A DNA stretch of 64,000 nt from contig NZ_CP116009.1 in NCBI RefSeq assembly GCF_027941915.1, positions 3,968,001 to 4,032,000 on the forward strand, given 5' to 3'. This document shows, in pieces, positions 1-8,133 of the stretch. The translations under genes and the position numbers were made by a program. The notes beneath the pieces are model-generated. The model saw only the letters and a program-made list of their open reading frames with translations, made no database searches and was not told where the DNA came from. The first letter of the stretch is position 1, and every line of letters begins with the position of its first letter. The DNA is from Ramlibacter tataouinensis. GTDB lineage: Bacteria; Pseudomonadota; Gammaproteobacteria; Burkholderiales; Burkholderiaceae_C.

Positions 1-59
1 GCGAAGACAAGGAGGCCTGGGCCAAGCTGGTGCGCGACACGAAAGTCGAGCCCGAATGA
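1..59 (+). CDS. C-terminus of a Bug-type (TctC) tripartite tricarboxylate receptor, partial
   Basis: The window opens inside a gene. The frame ending in the TGA at 57-59 reads EDKEAWAKLVRDTKVEPE. Tails of the form W-x-K-V-V-[KR]-x-[AT]-x-[IV]-x-x-E are typical of periplasmic Bug/TctC receptors, which capture carboxylates for TRAP-like TTT importers and are very numerous in Burkholderiales. Only 18 residues are visible, so the family call rests on this tail alone. A hairpin with a T-rich loop side follows at 84-109. Confidence 0.5.
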   Translation, partial: EDKEAWAKLVRDTKVEPE

Positions 60-83
60 GGGAGGCAGACCGCTGCCGCCGAC

Positions 84-109
84 GGCAAAGGTAGGAGTTT
101 TTCTTTGCC
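84..109 (+). terminator. hairpin after the receptor gene, possible terminator
   Basis: GGCAAAG at 84-90 pairs with CTTTGCC at 103-109 around a loop containing five T. There is no T-tract after the stem, so termination is only a possibility. It lies 25 bases after the stop codon. Confidence 0.3.
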
Positions 110-1080
110 AGGCCATAGCGGCGGTCTCGGCCCCGGCGAACCTCCTGACCGCGTCGCGTGACAGGAGGCGCCAAGTAAGCCCGTAAGGGCGGTCGCGACT
201 CTGGTGCTTCGGCGCTGACCGCGACTTGCGCGGGTGGCTGGTACCAACGGGCGGGTAGGGTGGTGCTAATCGAGAGCGGCAACACTCTCTTATGCGCACG
301 GACGGCTTATCCTCGCGGGTCGCTTGTCTTCTCCGCGGGTGGCGGGCGGGCGTCGCAAGTCCTCCGCGCGGGGCAGGACCGAGTTTCGTGGGCGCAACTC
401 TCGGCGCCGCTGCTGAAAAGTCTTCCCGGACCATCCCCACTACGGGTCGGAGTTCAACTTATATCGATGGCCCTGGGGCCCCTATTGCGGATGATCGAAC
501 GCAGGGTAAAGCTGCCAGACTGACTCCAGCCGGGCGTGTCGGCTTCGTCGGTTCAGTCGATTCCGCCGTGCGCCGCAAGCAGCTCGCAACTGTGCCCGGT
601 TGCTGTCCTGCCATCCGTACCGCTTAGCCCAGGACGAAGGGCCGAGCGCCTTTGCAGGGTAGCTGGGCGAGGCAGCGTTATCGAAGCTAGCCAGCTCAGT
701 TCGCGAGCTGTCCCACATTATGGGTTGGACATGTGCGAGCGCTTCGCGGACGGGCAGGGGGGAAGTGCCCGCTACGCAACATGGCCCAATTCAGCCCGAA
801 GGTGGCGCGGGCTGTATGCGAATCGGGTGGCGAACGAAGTCCGGTCGCAAACGCCTGACCAGAAAAATTAGGTACGGCGGCGGTGCCTGAATGCCGCGAA
901 CGGGAATTGGCGACCTCCTGCAGCCGCGCCGCAGGAGGTGGAAGTCCTAGAAGGATGGTGGACGGGCTAGGGAGTGCCTGCATCGACTGCCGATCCGTAG
1001 ACCGATCCTTATAGGGCCAACTGCCCATGCGCTATTAAAAACATAGCGTACAATTTCGCACTTGAATCCTTATAGATCGG
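110..1080. other. ORF-poor, hairpin-rich block without a recognisable gene
   Basis: No frame gives a convincing protein although the DNA is GC-rich, where long spurious ORFs are the rule. Local inverted repeats are dense. A CCTCCTG/CAGGAGG hairpin lies near 140-166 and a second, CCTCCTGC/GCAGGAGG, near 914-938. A GTAA-capped stem (GCCC/GGGC) is near 179-190, a TTCG-capped stem near 204-215, and GAGAG/CTCTC and GAGTT/AACTC stems follow. This could be a structured RNA, decayed island DNA, or both. Short ORFs here show no family resemblance. Confidence 0.35.
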
Positions 1081-1189
1081 CGTGGAATCGTGCTGCGGCG
1101 CGGCTGCGCACGGGCACGGGCACGGGCCGTCCGGCAAGCCTGTAGGTATAAGGACTAGCAGCGCCGCGCCCAGCCCATTACTGCCTCAA

Positions 1190-1699
1190 CTACCTTATGA
1201 ACTGAAAGTTGGCGATGTGCGTACTTCCATCCTTGAAGCGCAGCACCAGCTGGCGGCAGGTGTCCCTCCAGTTTTTCCCCGTTCTCCAGAGATAGGTGTA
1301 TTGCTGAGTCGTCGAGTCGTATCGTAGGTCCGACTGGCCAGGGCTGTTGGTTGACTCGCCGGGAAAGCCCGCTGGCACGGAACCGTCGCAGTTCGCGAGA
1401 ACGCTGGAGGGGGCGGCGCTGAAGATGTCTAGCCCTTTGTTGGCTCCAAAACTGAACTTCACGGGAACCACCGCGCCGGCCCGCAGCTCGTTGATCGCCG
1501 GCCATGGTTCAAGGGGAGCCAAGAAGCCGCTGAAGCTCCAGGAGGTGAGCGGCGCCACATAGGTCTTGAACCGCATCCTGTAGCCGAAGAGATCCTTCTG
1601 CGATCCTTGACTGATTCCCGAAATGAACCAGTTGCCGTTCGTGCCCGCCGTGTTGCCGTTGAAATCCCTGAACCAGTACCCTATTTGGTACGTCTGTCC
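1190..1699 (-). pseudogene. relic of a PxKF-domain secreted protein (5' truncated)
   Basis: The frame is open from an in-frame TAG at 1700-1702 down to the stop at 1190. It reads GYWFRDFNGNTAGTNG, then a PxKF-type C-terminal domain: WSFSGFLAPLEPWP, the namesake VVPVKFSF, GLDIF, a Tyr-rich YDSTTQQYTYLW segment, then TCRQLVLRFKDGSTHIANFQF. PxKF domains close large secreted or adhesin-like bacterial proteins and carry a conserved Cys pair, visible here. There is no start codon with a ribosome site, and everything upstream of the domain is missing, so this is the 3' end of a once longer gene. A Met at 1576 would give a 128-residue product, but it starts in mid-domain. Confidence 0.7.
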
Positions 1700-1743
1700 C
1701 TATCTGCGATGACAAACAGCTAGGCCAGTGAGAAATCAGGTGA

Positions 1744-2256
1744 ACCGGTGTACTCGAAGCCGTATGGCTGCCTGTTTTCTCGACCATCATGTGCTGCAGC
1801 ATCGCGGGCATGGCACGGGCCAGCGGCGAGGACTTGCCTGAGCCCGAAACCAAGCTCGCCTGCCTGCAGGTATTCGCCCTCGGCGGCACGTCCAGAAGCG
1901 ATGACGGCGCCGAGACGGGCTACTTCGCCACTCCGGGCGCTCCTGGCCAACGCAGTGCGCGCGACGCAGCCGCGCACATTGCCCAAAAGGGCATGAGCAC
2001 CGAGGGCGCCCCGGCGCTCGTCAGGCTGATTGCCATGATCAGCACCCGGTTCAACGTCCAGGTGACCGAAAAGGCGGCCGCGCAGGCGGTGCCGGTGATC
2101 GGCGCGGTGGCCGGCGCGCTGGTCAACTTGGCGTTCACCGACCACTTCCAGAACATCAGCCGGGTGCACTTCACCGTACGGCGACTGGAGAGGATCTACT
2201 CACCTGCGGTGGTGCAGGGCGCGCTACGGTCGCCTGTAGTGCCGCGGCCTGAGTAG
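1744..2256 (+). pseudogene. relic of an EcsC-family protein (5' truncated)
   Basis: The reading frame follows an in-frame TGA at 1741-1743. It contains the hallmark C-terminal half of EcsC-family proteins: a LPVFSTIMCCSIAGMARASG segment, then GED, LACLQVFALGG, SDDGAETGYF, APALVRLIAMISTRFNV, the QAVPVIGAVAGALVN helix, and FTDHFQ followed by HFTVRRLER. The N-terminal half is absent and no start with a ribosome site precedes the homologous part. The first in-frame Met (1789) lies inside a conserved helix. EcsC-family members are peripheral or membrane proteins of uncertain role. The gene was probably cut when neighbouring accessory DNA was gained or lost, and any protein made would be non-native. 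Confidence 0.75.
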
Positions 2257-2532
2257 GCGCTACCCTCGCCGCTGCGCGAATCCATTGAGAACCGTGTGCC
2301 CCAGGTGAGCCGCAAATGAACTCCAACCACATCCCGTCCGCCGGCCTTCGCGACGGGTTCTCGACTCCTGGTGAGGTCCACCGTGCTTCTCCTGCAACGC
2401 CGACGACCCGACCGGTGATGGTTTCCGCGCCGGCCTCAAGAGCGATCAGCAACGCGGCTGCGCCGACCAGATGAGGCAGCCGAAGGTAACAGGCCGCCCA
2501 AAGCCGACGAGGGCTGTAGCTCGAGCGACCTC

Positions 2533-2853
2533 TCAGAGGGTTTGCGGGACGGCTAGGAACTGCAGGCTGCCGCCAGGTGCCGAATCAAAGACTTCATCCT
2601 CCACTACGTCTCCCAATCCCACGCTCTGGGCTGCCGACAGCGTGTGGACCATGCACCACCAGGTCTGTCGGTGGCGCATCACGTTGGCCTTGCTATGCGG
2701 CCCGCGGGCGAGCTGCTCGATGCCGGTGATCACAATTCCATTGGCCGAGAACCGCCGCACCTGAGCGTAAACCAGCTCAGGCAGCAGATCAGCGGAGTCG
2801 TCCGCACCGCCCAGCAGACGTGCTCGCAGCGTCGGACTGCTACCGCGTGGCCG
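2533..2853 (-). pseudogene. protein-like fragment of unknown family
   Basis: The minus-strand frame is open after a TAG at 2854-2856. It reads LLGGADDSADLLPELVYAQV and continues into RRFSANGIVITGIEQLARG and RQTWWCMVHTL. The composition is protein-like, but I do not recognise a family. The only Met near the start (2760) falls inside the best-looking segment and has no ribosome site. It may be the remains of a short island gene. Spurious coding is also possible in this GC-rich context. Confidence 0.25.
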
Positions 2854-2935
2854 CTAATCAGAATGAGGTGCCGGTCCACTGCGCGCCGTGGACGCGGAAG
2901 GCGAATGCCTCGGTCGCGGAGCTGGAAGACGACTG

Positions 2936-2965
2936 CAGCATACTGTATTAATATACAGTATGCTG
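2936..2965. promoter_or_regulatory. candidate LexA (SOS) operator
   Basis: Thirteen bases on each side are exact inverted complements around the 4-base centre TAAT. The core CTGT-N8-ACAG (CTGTATTAATATACAG) is the SOS-box consensus of beta- and gammaproteobacteria, and the flanking TA/TA also fit. It sits in an AT-rich island within GC-rich DNA. The nearest rightward gene starts about 245 bases away at 3211. Leftward only a 27-codon ORF (ATG within the box flank) is seen. Confidence 0.65.
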
Positions 2966-3210
2966 TGCCGCTCACACATCGATCACGCTTACTACGCGTC
3001 GTAAGTGCTGGAGGTTGCCTCGACGCCTGTGTGCTGGCTGCCGCAGAGCGCTCGCGAACGCCTCAGGCTTGGCCTGAGTCCGGCAGATCCTCAGCTGAAG
3101 ACAGACGTGGGGCTTCACGGGCACAAAAGGGCAGGTTAGGCCTCTGAAAATCGACCCTGTACAGAGGAACTCCTCTGCGGCAGAGTCGGCACATCAAAGG
3201 AGCCGCCGAT

Positions 3211-3897
3211 ATGAATGACACCCTGGAGCCCGCCCCCGCTGCACGATCGCCCATCAGCTTCAACGTACCCGAGCGCCTCTGGCAGGCCTTCCATGACCAG
3301 ACCGACGGGCTGTTCCTAGCCCGGTCACGCTTTCTTGACCACATACTGGCCCGAGAGTTGCCGCACGTGCGGGAAGACCTGCAAGGCTGGCGCATGTCGA
3401 CTCGTGCAAAGCGCCTGGTCGCCGGCGAGTTCAAGCGGCTCGATTCACGCAGCGTAAACATCGAGCTGCGCCTTGCAACGGCCCAGGACTTGCGCGACAC
3501 GCTGGTGCAGCACAACCTCGTGCGTGATGCCTTTTTCACGCGAGTGATCCTGCTGCTGCGCAGCACGGACAGGCTTTTGGATTTGCTGGAGGTGCCGCGC
3601 TACGCCTCTGACCGCTTGTCGGGCGGCATTCTGGAGGATATGCCTGCCAGTCCCCTGTTGGCCATGGAAGCGGTGCGCGACGACCCGCTGTACTACGTGC
3701 GCCACTTCGTGCGCGAGCGCCACGGGGTAGGCCTGTACCAACTGCAACTGCCTTTCTTGTGGGCGAGTTGCTATCTGGATGACGAGGTGGTGCCGGGCAC
3801 TGCGGCCGCGAAGCGCGCGAACCGGATATGGGACGAGATCGCCGGTGTGCCGACGCCTATCAAGGCTCGCCGCCGCCCGGCCGCGGGGAGGCGGTGA
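3211..3897 (+). CDS. putative DNA-binding protein with two ribbon-helix-helix-like motifs
   Basis: The 228-residue protein has a good start: ATG preceded by AAAGGAG. I do not recognise a named family. Two segments look like ribbon-helix-helix DNA-binding units. The first spans residues 13-48 (ISFNVPERLWQAF, a short basic turn, then FLDHILARELP). The second spans about 77-115 (NIELRLATAQDLRDTL, then DAFFTRVILLLRS). In each a beta-like strand is followed by two amphipathic helices. The rest is alpha-helical with aromatic clusters (DDPLYYVRHFV, QLPFLWASCYLDD). The stop codon overlaps the start of the 73-residue gene at 3897, so the two are translationally coupled. A LexA-type palindrome lies upstream and an integrase downstream, which suggests mobile-element cargo or regulation. 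Function is unproven. Confidence 0.7.
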   Translation: MNDTLEPAPAARSPISFNVPERLWQAFHDQTDGLFLARSRFLDHILARELPHVREDLQGWRMSTRAKRLVAGEFKRLDSRSVNIELRLATAQDLRDTLVQHNLVRDAFFTRVILLLRSTDRLLDLLEVPRYASDRLSGGILEDMPASPLLAMEAVRDDPLYYVRHFVRERHGVGLYQLQLPFLWASCYLDDEVVPGTAAAKRANRIWDEIAGVPTPIKARRRPAAGRR

Positions 3898-4118
3898 TGC
3901 GCGAGCGGGCACCGATGCACACCTCCAGTCTGCGCCTGGTGAATCGACGCTGGCGCGAGCTGGGCGGAACCATAGAAGCGATCCGGCGCACAGGGGAACT
4001 GCGATATGCGCACGTGCATTTGCCGCGGCCGCTACGCGTCAACTGTCGGCGCACGAGCGTTCCTGCCAAGCTAATCAGCCGGCTCAATCAGCTGGAGCGG
4101 TTAGCCGCTGAGGCGTGA
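3897..4118 (+). CDS. small basic protein of unknown function, coupled to the RHH-like gene
   Basis: The ATG at 3897 overlaps the upstream stop codon (TGATG), giving a 73-residue product. It is rich in Arg: LVNRRWRELGGTIEAIRRTG, then LRYAHVHLP and a PRPLRVNCRRTSVP stretch, and a final helix LISRLNQLERLAAEA. The RRTGE-x-RY-x-H pattern followed by a VN-x-RR turn faintly recalls small toxin or RNA-binding folds such as HicA. The similarity is only by eye and may be chance. Its coupling to a putative DNA-binding protein fits a toxin-antitoxin or regulator-effector pair, but no family match is claimed. A longer start at 3828 would lie inside the upstream gene and is not preferred. Confidence 0.55.
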   Translation: MRERAPMHTSSLRLVNRRWRELGGTIEAIRRTGELRYAHVHLPRPLRVNCRRTSVPAKLISRLNQLERLAAEA

Positions 4119-4230
4119 CGCCGTCTCGTCATCGAGTCTTGCGAGGCAATCGAAGTGCACAACCCAGCACCCGGCTCGGCTCCTCTGAATAGCGGATGCT
4201 GGGGAAAGGGCCTCGCTGTACCGTTGCGCG

Positions 4231-4482
4231 ATGAACAGCATCATCAGTCTGCGATCGGACCTGTTTGTTGCCGGCTACACCGTCAGGACGCGCGAGGGCC
4301 ACATGGCGCACTGCAAGATCTGTGCGAGCCGGCCACTAAGTGCCTGGGACAGCACCCCAGGGGTTCAGATCCAGGACGGTCCCTTCCTGGAGGAGGTCAC
4401 CGCGCTGGCGATCGTCTTCGACCGCGCGAAGCGGCTGGCCCGACCGGTTCGGCTTGCTCGGCGCCGACCTCGTCCCGGGTGA
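4231..4482 (+). CDS. hypothetical protein, uncertain
   Basis: An 83-codon ORF begins MNSIISLRSDLFVAGYTVRT and contains a possible metal-binding H-C-x-x-C (AHCKICASRP). The last 15 residues are Arg/Pro-rich and look like run-on out of frame. No clear ribosome site precedes the ATG. It fills most of the 480-base gap between the RHH-like pair and the integrase. I see no other feature in that gap. It may be a decayed island gene. Confidence 0.3.
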   Translation: MNSIISLRSDLFVAGYTVRTREGHMAHCKICASRPLSAWDSTPGVQIQDGPFLEEVTALAIVFDRAKRLARPVRLARRRPRPG

Positions 4483-4599
4483 TTTCCTTGCAAGAGCACT
4501 TGAAAGGTTTGGATCGAGAAGGTAAGGGCAGCAGACGGCGCCGGCCCCCTCGGAGGCCCGGGCCGAGTCAGGGAGGGCATCGGCAGCCTTGCCGGTCGG

Positions 4600-6510
4600 T
4601 CAGGTGCGGCCTTTCTTTCTCCTGAGCGCATCGCGCAGCGCCTGCAAACCCTGTTCGATGTCGAATCGCACGATCTTCGGCAGGTTGAAATCGAGCCGGC
4701 GCACCTGCTTGGCCAGTTCGTCGGTCGCCACGTCCTTGCGATAGCGTTCCATCAGCACCGACGACCCGCGGGCGTGACCGCTGATCTGGGCGGTGATCTC
4801 CTCGCTCAGGCCAAGTTTGTTCAGGCACTCGCTGGCCAAGGTGTGCCGGAACGAGTGGAACACCTTCTTGCCGTCGCGCGGCCACCCCAGTCGGCCCAGG
4901 TAGGCCGAGAACCACCTGACCGCTGCGGCGCTGTAGCCCTTGCGCTCGTTGTGCAGCAACTCGGGAAACAGTCGCGTATGCCCTTCCCGGACCAGTGCTT
5001 CCCGCCACTCAAGCAAGCCAAGATCAATCAGGTGCGGGTGGATCGGCACGCGGCGCACGGAGTTGACGTTCTTGATCCGCTTGCGCGCTTCTCCTGGCGC
5101 GCCGGCACTCGTCTCGGGGGTGATGTCGATGTACCAGGTGCCCGACTGCGTCTGGCGAATGTCGCCCAGCTCCAGCTGGCAAAGTTCGTTGATCCGAGCG
5201 CCGTAGTACAGGCCTAGCAGCGGCAGCCAGTAGTAATACGGCAGGAACTCGCGGTAGGTGCCCTGGCGCGTGAGCTTGCCCTTGCCGGTGGCGAACCACT
5301 CGGCGCTGAAGATTTTGGCCAGCTCGTCGCGGGTGAACAGGTCCCGGGCCCGATTGACCGCGGATGCCTTCTTCGGTGCGATGGCCCCGGCCAGGCCGAC
5401 AGCAGGGTCGTCGGCAATCCATTTTTCCTGATGCAGCCACTCGAACAGGCCCGCCAGCCAGTGCATCCGCTTGGCCACTTCCGCCGCCGAGATGGTCGGC
5501 CAGTCGGTGCCCGCGACCTTGCCGATCGACTCCTTCACCGTGCGGCTGCCGTGCCTGAGGCGGACCTTGTTCTCGCGCGCCGGCACCCGCGGCAGCTGAT
5601 GGTCACGGTACTGGCGCAGCACGTCGCGGGTAACCTCTTGCAGCGGCAAGTTGCCCATCAACTCGGCCAACAGCTCGCAGGCGGCGCGGACCCGCCTTGC
5701 TTGGTCGGCGGCGCAGCGCCGCGAGCGCTCGTCCATGTAGGCGTCGATCGCTTCGCGCAAGCGCACATGACCCCTGGCGGACGCCGGTGTCGCCAGCGTG
5801 CGAGCCCGCTGCTTGGCGGCCTCGATCTGCTCATCGGTAATGCCGGCTGCCAGGGTGGTGCGCAGCGTCTCGACCTGGGCACTTTGCATCAGCAGGTTGG
5901 ATTGGTTGACCCGCAATCCGCCCGTCGGGCAGTAGGCAGTGTTGGGGTTGCCGGGGCGGGCAAATGCCACCAGCTCGCAGTCCTGACCGTCGATCAACTT
6001 CCCGGCAATCACCGCAACGTCCGCGGCGTACAGCTGCACCACGCCGGGGTGTTCGACCGGCACAGCATTGGGTACGTGCGCGGCGGCCGGGACCTCATAG
6101 ATGCCGGTGAGCCGGTCGTACTCGAACGCCGAGCGGGGCAAGAAGAACCCGGCCTGCAGGCCCGGATCGATGAACAGTCCGAGCCGCCCCTCGGCAGCCG
6201 CCCGCAGCAGGCTCGCGGCGTCGATGCCCGCGGCGCTGCTCGCCTCGGCCAGCGACAGGTACTGGGCCACCTGCAGCAGCGGGGAGCCGGCCTGGAGCTG
6301 GAGGATGTCCACCTGGGTGCCGAAGTCGAAGTCGTGCAGGCTGCGCCGCCAGCTCGCCAGGATCGCTGCCGCGATGACCTTGGCCACCGCCGCACAACGG
6401 CAGCCGGTGGACTGGATCAACTCGGTCTTGCCGACCCGCTCGCGCAGTCGGCGCGGCACGGCCATCCTGGCGAAGTAGACGCCGCTTGGGCGCCTGAACA
6501 TACCCTGCAC
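4600..6510 (-). CDS. tyrosine-type site-specific integrase of an island at tRNA-Gly
   Basis: The product is 636 residues from a GTG at 6510, which has AAAGGAG five bases upstream. An ATG at 6501 is the alternative. The N-terminus (MFRRPSGVYFARMAVPRRLR) resembles the arm-binding start of large phage-like integrases. The C-terminal catalytic domain shows the tyrosine recombinase set: Arg near 439 in YYGARINELCQLE, H-x-x-R near 552-555 (HSFRHTLASE), the SGH motif near 579, and the nucleophile Tyr near 590 in VLMERY. It is read away from tRNA-Gly(CCC), whose 3' end lies about 80 bases upstream, the classical arrangement for an element inserted at a tRNA 3' end. The region 1-4600 is therefore likely the island it mobilised. 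All catalytic residues are present, so it may be active. Confidence 0.92.
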   Translation of the reverse strand: MQGMFRRPSGVYFARMAVPRRLRERVGKTELIQSTGCRCAAVAKVIAAAILASWRRSLHDFDFGTQVDILQLQAGSPLLQVAQYLSLAEASSAAGIDAASLLRAAAEGRLGLFIDPGLQAGFFLPRSAFEYDRLTGIYEVPAAAHVPNAVPVEHPGVVQLYAADVAVIAGKLIDGQDCELVAFARPGNPNTAYCPTGGLRVNQSNLLMQSAQVETLRTTLAAGITDEQIEAAKQRARTLATPASARGHVRLREAIDAYMDERSRRCAADQARRVRAACELLAELMGNLPLQEVTRDVLRQYRDHQLPRVPARENKVRLRHGSRTVKESIGKVAGTDWPTISAAEVAKRMHWLAGLFEWLHQEKWIADDPAVGLAGAIAPKKASAVNRARDLFTRDELAKIFSAEWFATGKGKLTRQGTYREFLPYYYWLPLLGLYYGARINELCQLELGDIRQTQSGTWYIDITPETSAGAPGEARKRIKNVNSVRRVPIHPHLIDLGLLEWREALVREGHTRLFPELLHNERKGYSAAAVRWFSAYLGRLGWPRDGKKVFHSFRHTLASECLNKLGLSEEITAQISGHARGSSVLMERYRKDVATDELAKQVRRLDFNLPKIVRFDIEQGLQALRDALRRKKGRT

Positions 6511-6592
6511 AGCAGCTCCTTTGTATGAGCGCGCTGTATCAGAGGGGTCAGAGTCGCAAAATCCTGTTGAGGATCGAGGACTTAAGTAGACA

Positions 6593-6666
6593 TGGAGCGG
6601 GCGATGGGAATCGAACCCACGTCTTGAGCTTGGGAAGCTCAGGTCCTGCCATTGAACGACGCCCGC
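6593..6666 (-). tRNA. tRNA-Gly (anticodon CCC)
   Basis: A complete cloverleaf on the minus strand. The acceptor stem is GCGGGCG/CGCCCGC with U discriminator and encoded CCA. The anticodon stem TGAGC/GCTCA encloses loop TTCCCAA, giving CCC at positions 34-36. The T-arm has GTTCGATTC. A TAGAAT-like -10 lies on the minus strand at 6677-6682. The 3' end faces the integrase, so this tRNA is the probable attachment site. Confidence 0.93.
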
Positions 6667-6811
6667 GGGACGTGCAATTCTACGGGGGAAATTCCGGCGC
6701 ACCGGTCTCGGCCGCACCTGGCTGCGCTCGGGGGGTGGTCGCTACACTCCGGCGCGGGGCCCCGGCGCCCCGCAGCAGTAGCAGTTAGCAGTCGCAGCGA
6801 GCAATTCCCCG

Positions 6812-7990
6812 ATGGACTTGTCCGAGCAGTCTTTCCACCGTTTCATCGACCTGGTCTATGAAGCCGCCGAAGGCCCGCGCCACTGGCGCCGCTTCTACGA
6901 GGCGCTCCAGCAGGCGCTCGGCGTGCAGTCGATCCACATGCTGGGCACCGACAAGCGCCACGGAACCCTCTCCTACAGCGACGGCGCCAACATGCCGGTG
7001 GAAGGGGAGCTCGCGTACATGCAGCACTATCGCTTCGTGGATCCGCGGGCGCCGGTTGTCCTGCAGCGCGCCGTCGGCGAGTGGACGCACTGCCACGAGA
7101 TCCTGGACGAATCCACGGTGGCGCGCCATCCGTTCTACCAGGAGTTCCTGATCCCCCACGACCGCCGCTACATGACCGCTACCAAGCTGGTCGACACGCC
7201 CGAAGCGACGATCATCTTCTCCACCCTCAGCAGCGCTGCCCAGGGTCCGCTGTCGGCCGAGGCGCGCGCCTTCATGGACCGCCTGCTGCCGCACCTGCAG
7301 CGGGCCTGCCGCATCGGGCTGCAGCACTTCGTCTACTCCACCCAGGCGCTGGTCGGCCAGCTGCTGGTGAACAAGCTGCGCCAGCCGGTGATCCTGATGA
7401 CGCCGGGCGGCGAAGTGATGCACACCAACGAGGCCGCGCAGGAGCTGCTGCGGTCCACCGGCCTGGTGGCGGTGGAAGACGGCCGGCTGCAGCTGCCGCA
7501 GCCACACCACGCCGACCTGCTGCGCCACTGCGCCGAGATGGAGCAGGCGATCAAGTCCGCGCAAGCCGACGCGCCGGCAGCCGGTGGACCGGTCGCGTCG
7601 CTGTTCCGCTCGCTGCTGATCGCGCAGGAGGGGCGCGGCGAGCGCGCCGAGACGCTGTACGCCTTCTTCAGCATGCTGGCGCCGCAGCAGATGATGGGCA
7701 GTTTCGGCCTGCGGCCCGTGGTGATGCTGATCTTCTACCACCCGGCGTCCGCTCCTCCGATCGATTCCGGCCTGCTGTACGCCGTGTTCGGCCTGACCCC
7801 GGCGGAATGCCGCATCGCCACGCTGCTGGCCGAGGGCATTGCGCTCAAGCGCATCGCCGAGATCCAGGGCACGCAGCACGAGACCGTGCGCAAGCAGCTG
7901 CGCTCGATCTACCAGAAGACCGCGACCAACCGCCAGCCGGAATTGGTGCGGCTGCTGCTGCACCTGCCGCACAACGCCGTGCAGAACTGA
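6812..7990 (+). CDS. LuxR-type transcriptional regulator
   Basis: The 392-residue protein ends in a LuxR-family helix-turn-helix (about residues 328-388): LTPAECRIATLLAEG, then LKRIAEIQGTQHETVRKQLR and SIYQKTATNRQPELV. The N-terminal 300 residues form a sensory region of PAS/GAF-like composition (VSIHMLG-type start, FYQEFL, TKLVDTP, VILMTPGGEVMHTNEAAQEL) typical of stand-alone comamonad LuxR regulators. No receiver aspartate pocket is evident, so direct ligand sensing is more likely than phosphorylation. It stands alone, upstream of a same-strand lipoprotein gene 143 bases away. The target is unknown. Confidence 0.85.
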   Translation: MDLSEQSFHRFIDLVYEAAEGPRHWRRFYEALQQALGVQSIHMLGTDKRHGTLSYSDGANMPVEGELAYMQHYRFVDPRAPVVLQRAVGEWTHCHEILDESTVARHPFYQEFLIPHDRRYMTATKLVDTPEATIIFSTLSSAAQGPLSAEARAFMDRLLPHLQRACRIGLQHFVYSTQALVGQLLVNKLRQPVILMTPGGEVMHTNEAAQELLRSTGLVAVEDGRLQLPQPHHADLLRHCAEMEQAIKSAQADAPAAGGPVASLFRSLLIAQEGRGERAETLYAFFSMLAPQQMMGSFGLRPVVMLIFYHPASAPPIDSGLLYAVFGLTPAECRIATLLAEGIALKRIAEIQGTQHETVRKQLRSIYQKTATNRQPELVRLLLHLPHNAVQN

Positions 7991-8133
7991 CGCCCGGCCG
8001 CGCGCCACCCCCCGAACGGGGAATGGAGCGGGCTGCGCGTTTCCCGCATCCTCGCCATCGGCGCGGGCCAGGCCCACGCCTGGCGCGAGTGCGCGCATGC
8101 GCGCATGGTTCGGAAATTCTTCAAAGGGTCGAT

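Larger units (their letters stand above)
2257..3210. other. gap with decayed coding fragments and a LexA-type palindrome
   Basis: No intact gene is supported. The only protein-like stretch is the minus-strand frame 2533-2853, listed separately. The palindrome at 2936-2965 is the clearest signal. The last part, from about 2966, is the leader of the gene starting at 3211, with AAAGGAG placed 8 bases before its ATG. Confidence 0.5.

Noticed and set aside
341..352. GCGGGCGTCG match to the 5' end of tRNA-Gly as an attachment site
   Set aside because: It matches the tRNA 5' end, not the 3' end used by integrases, and ten GC-rich bases can match by chance.
2171..2452. 93-codon minus-strand ORF overlapping the EcsC relic
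   Set aside because: No ribosome site and no family; part lies opposite the recognisable EcsC sequence.
6511..6717. N-terminal extension of the integrase to a Met at 6717
   Set aside because: The extension translates the tRNA-Gly gene; a GTG with AAAGGAG at 6510 is the better start.
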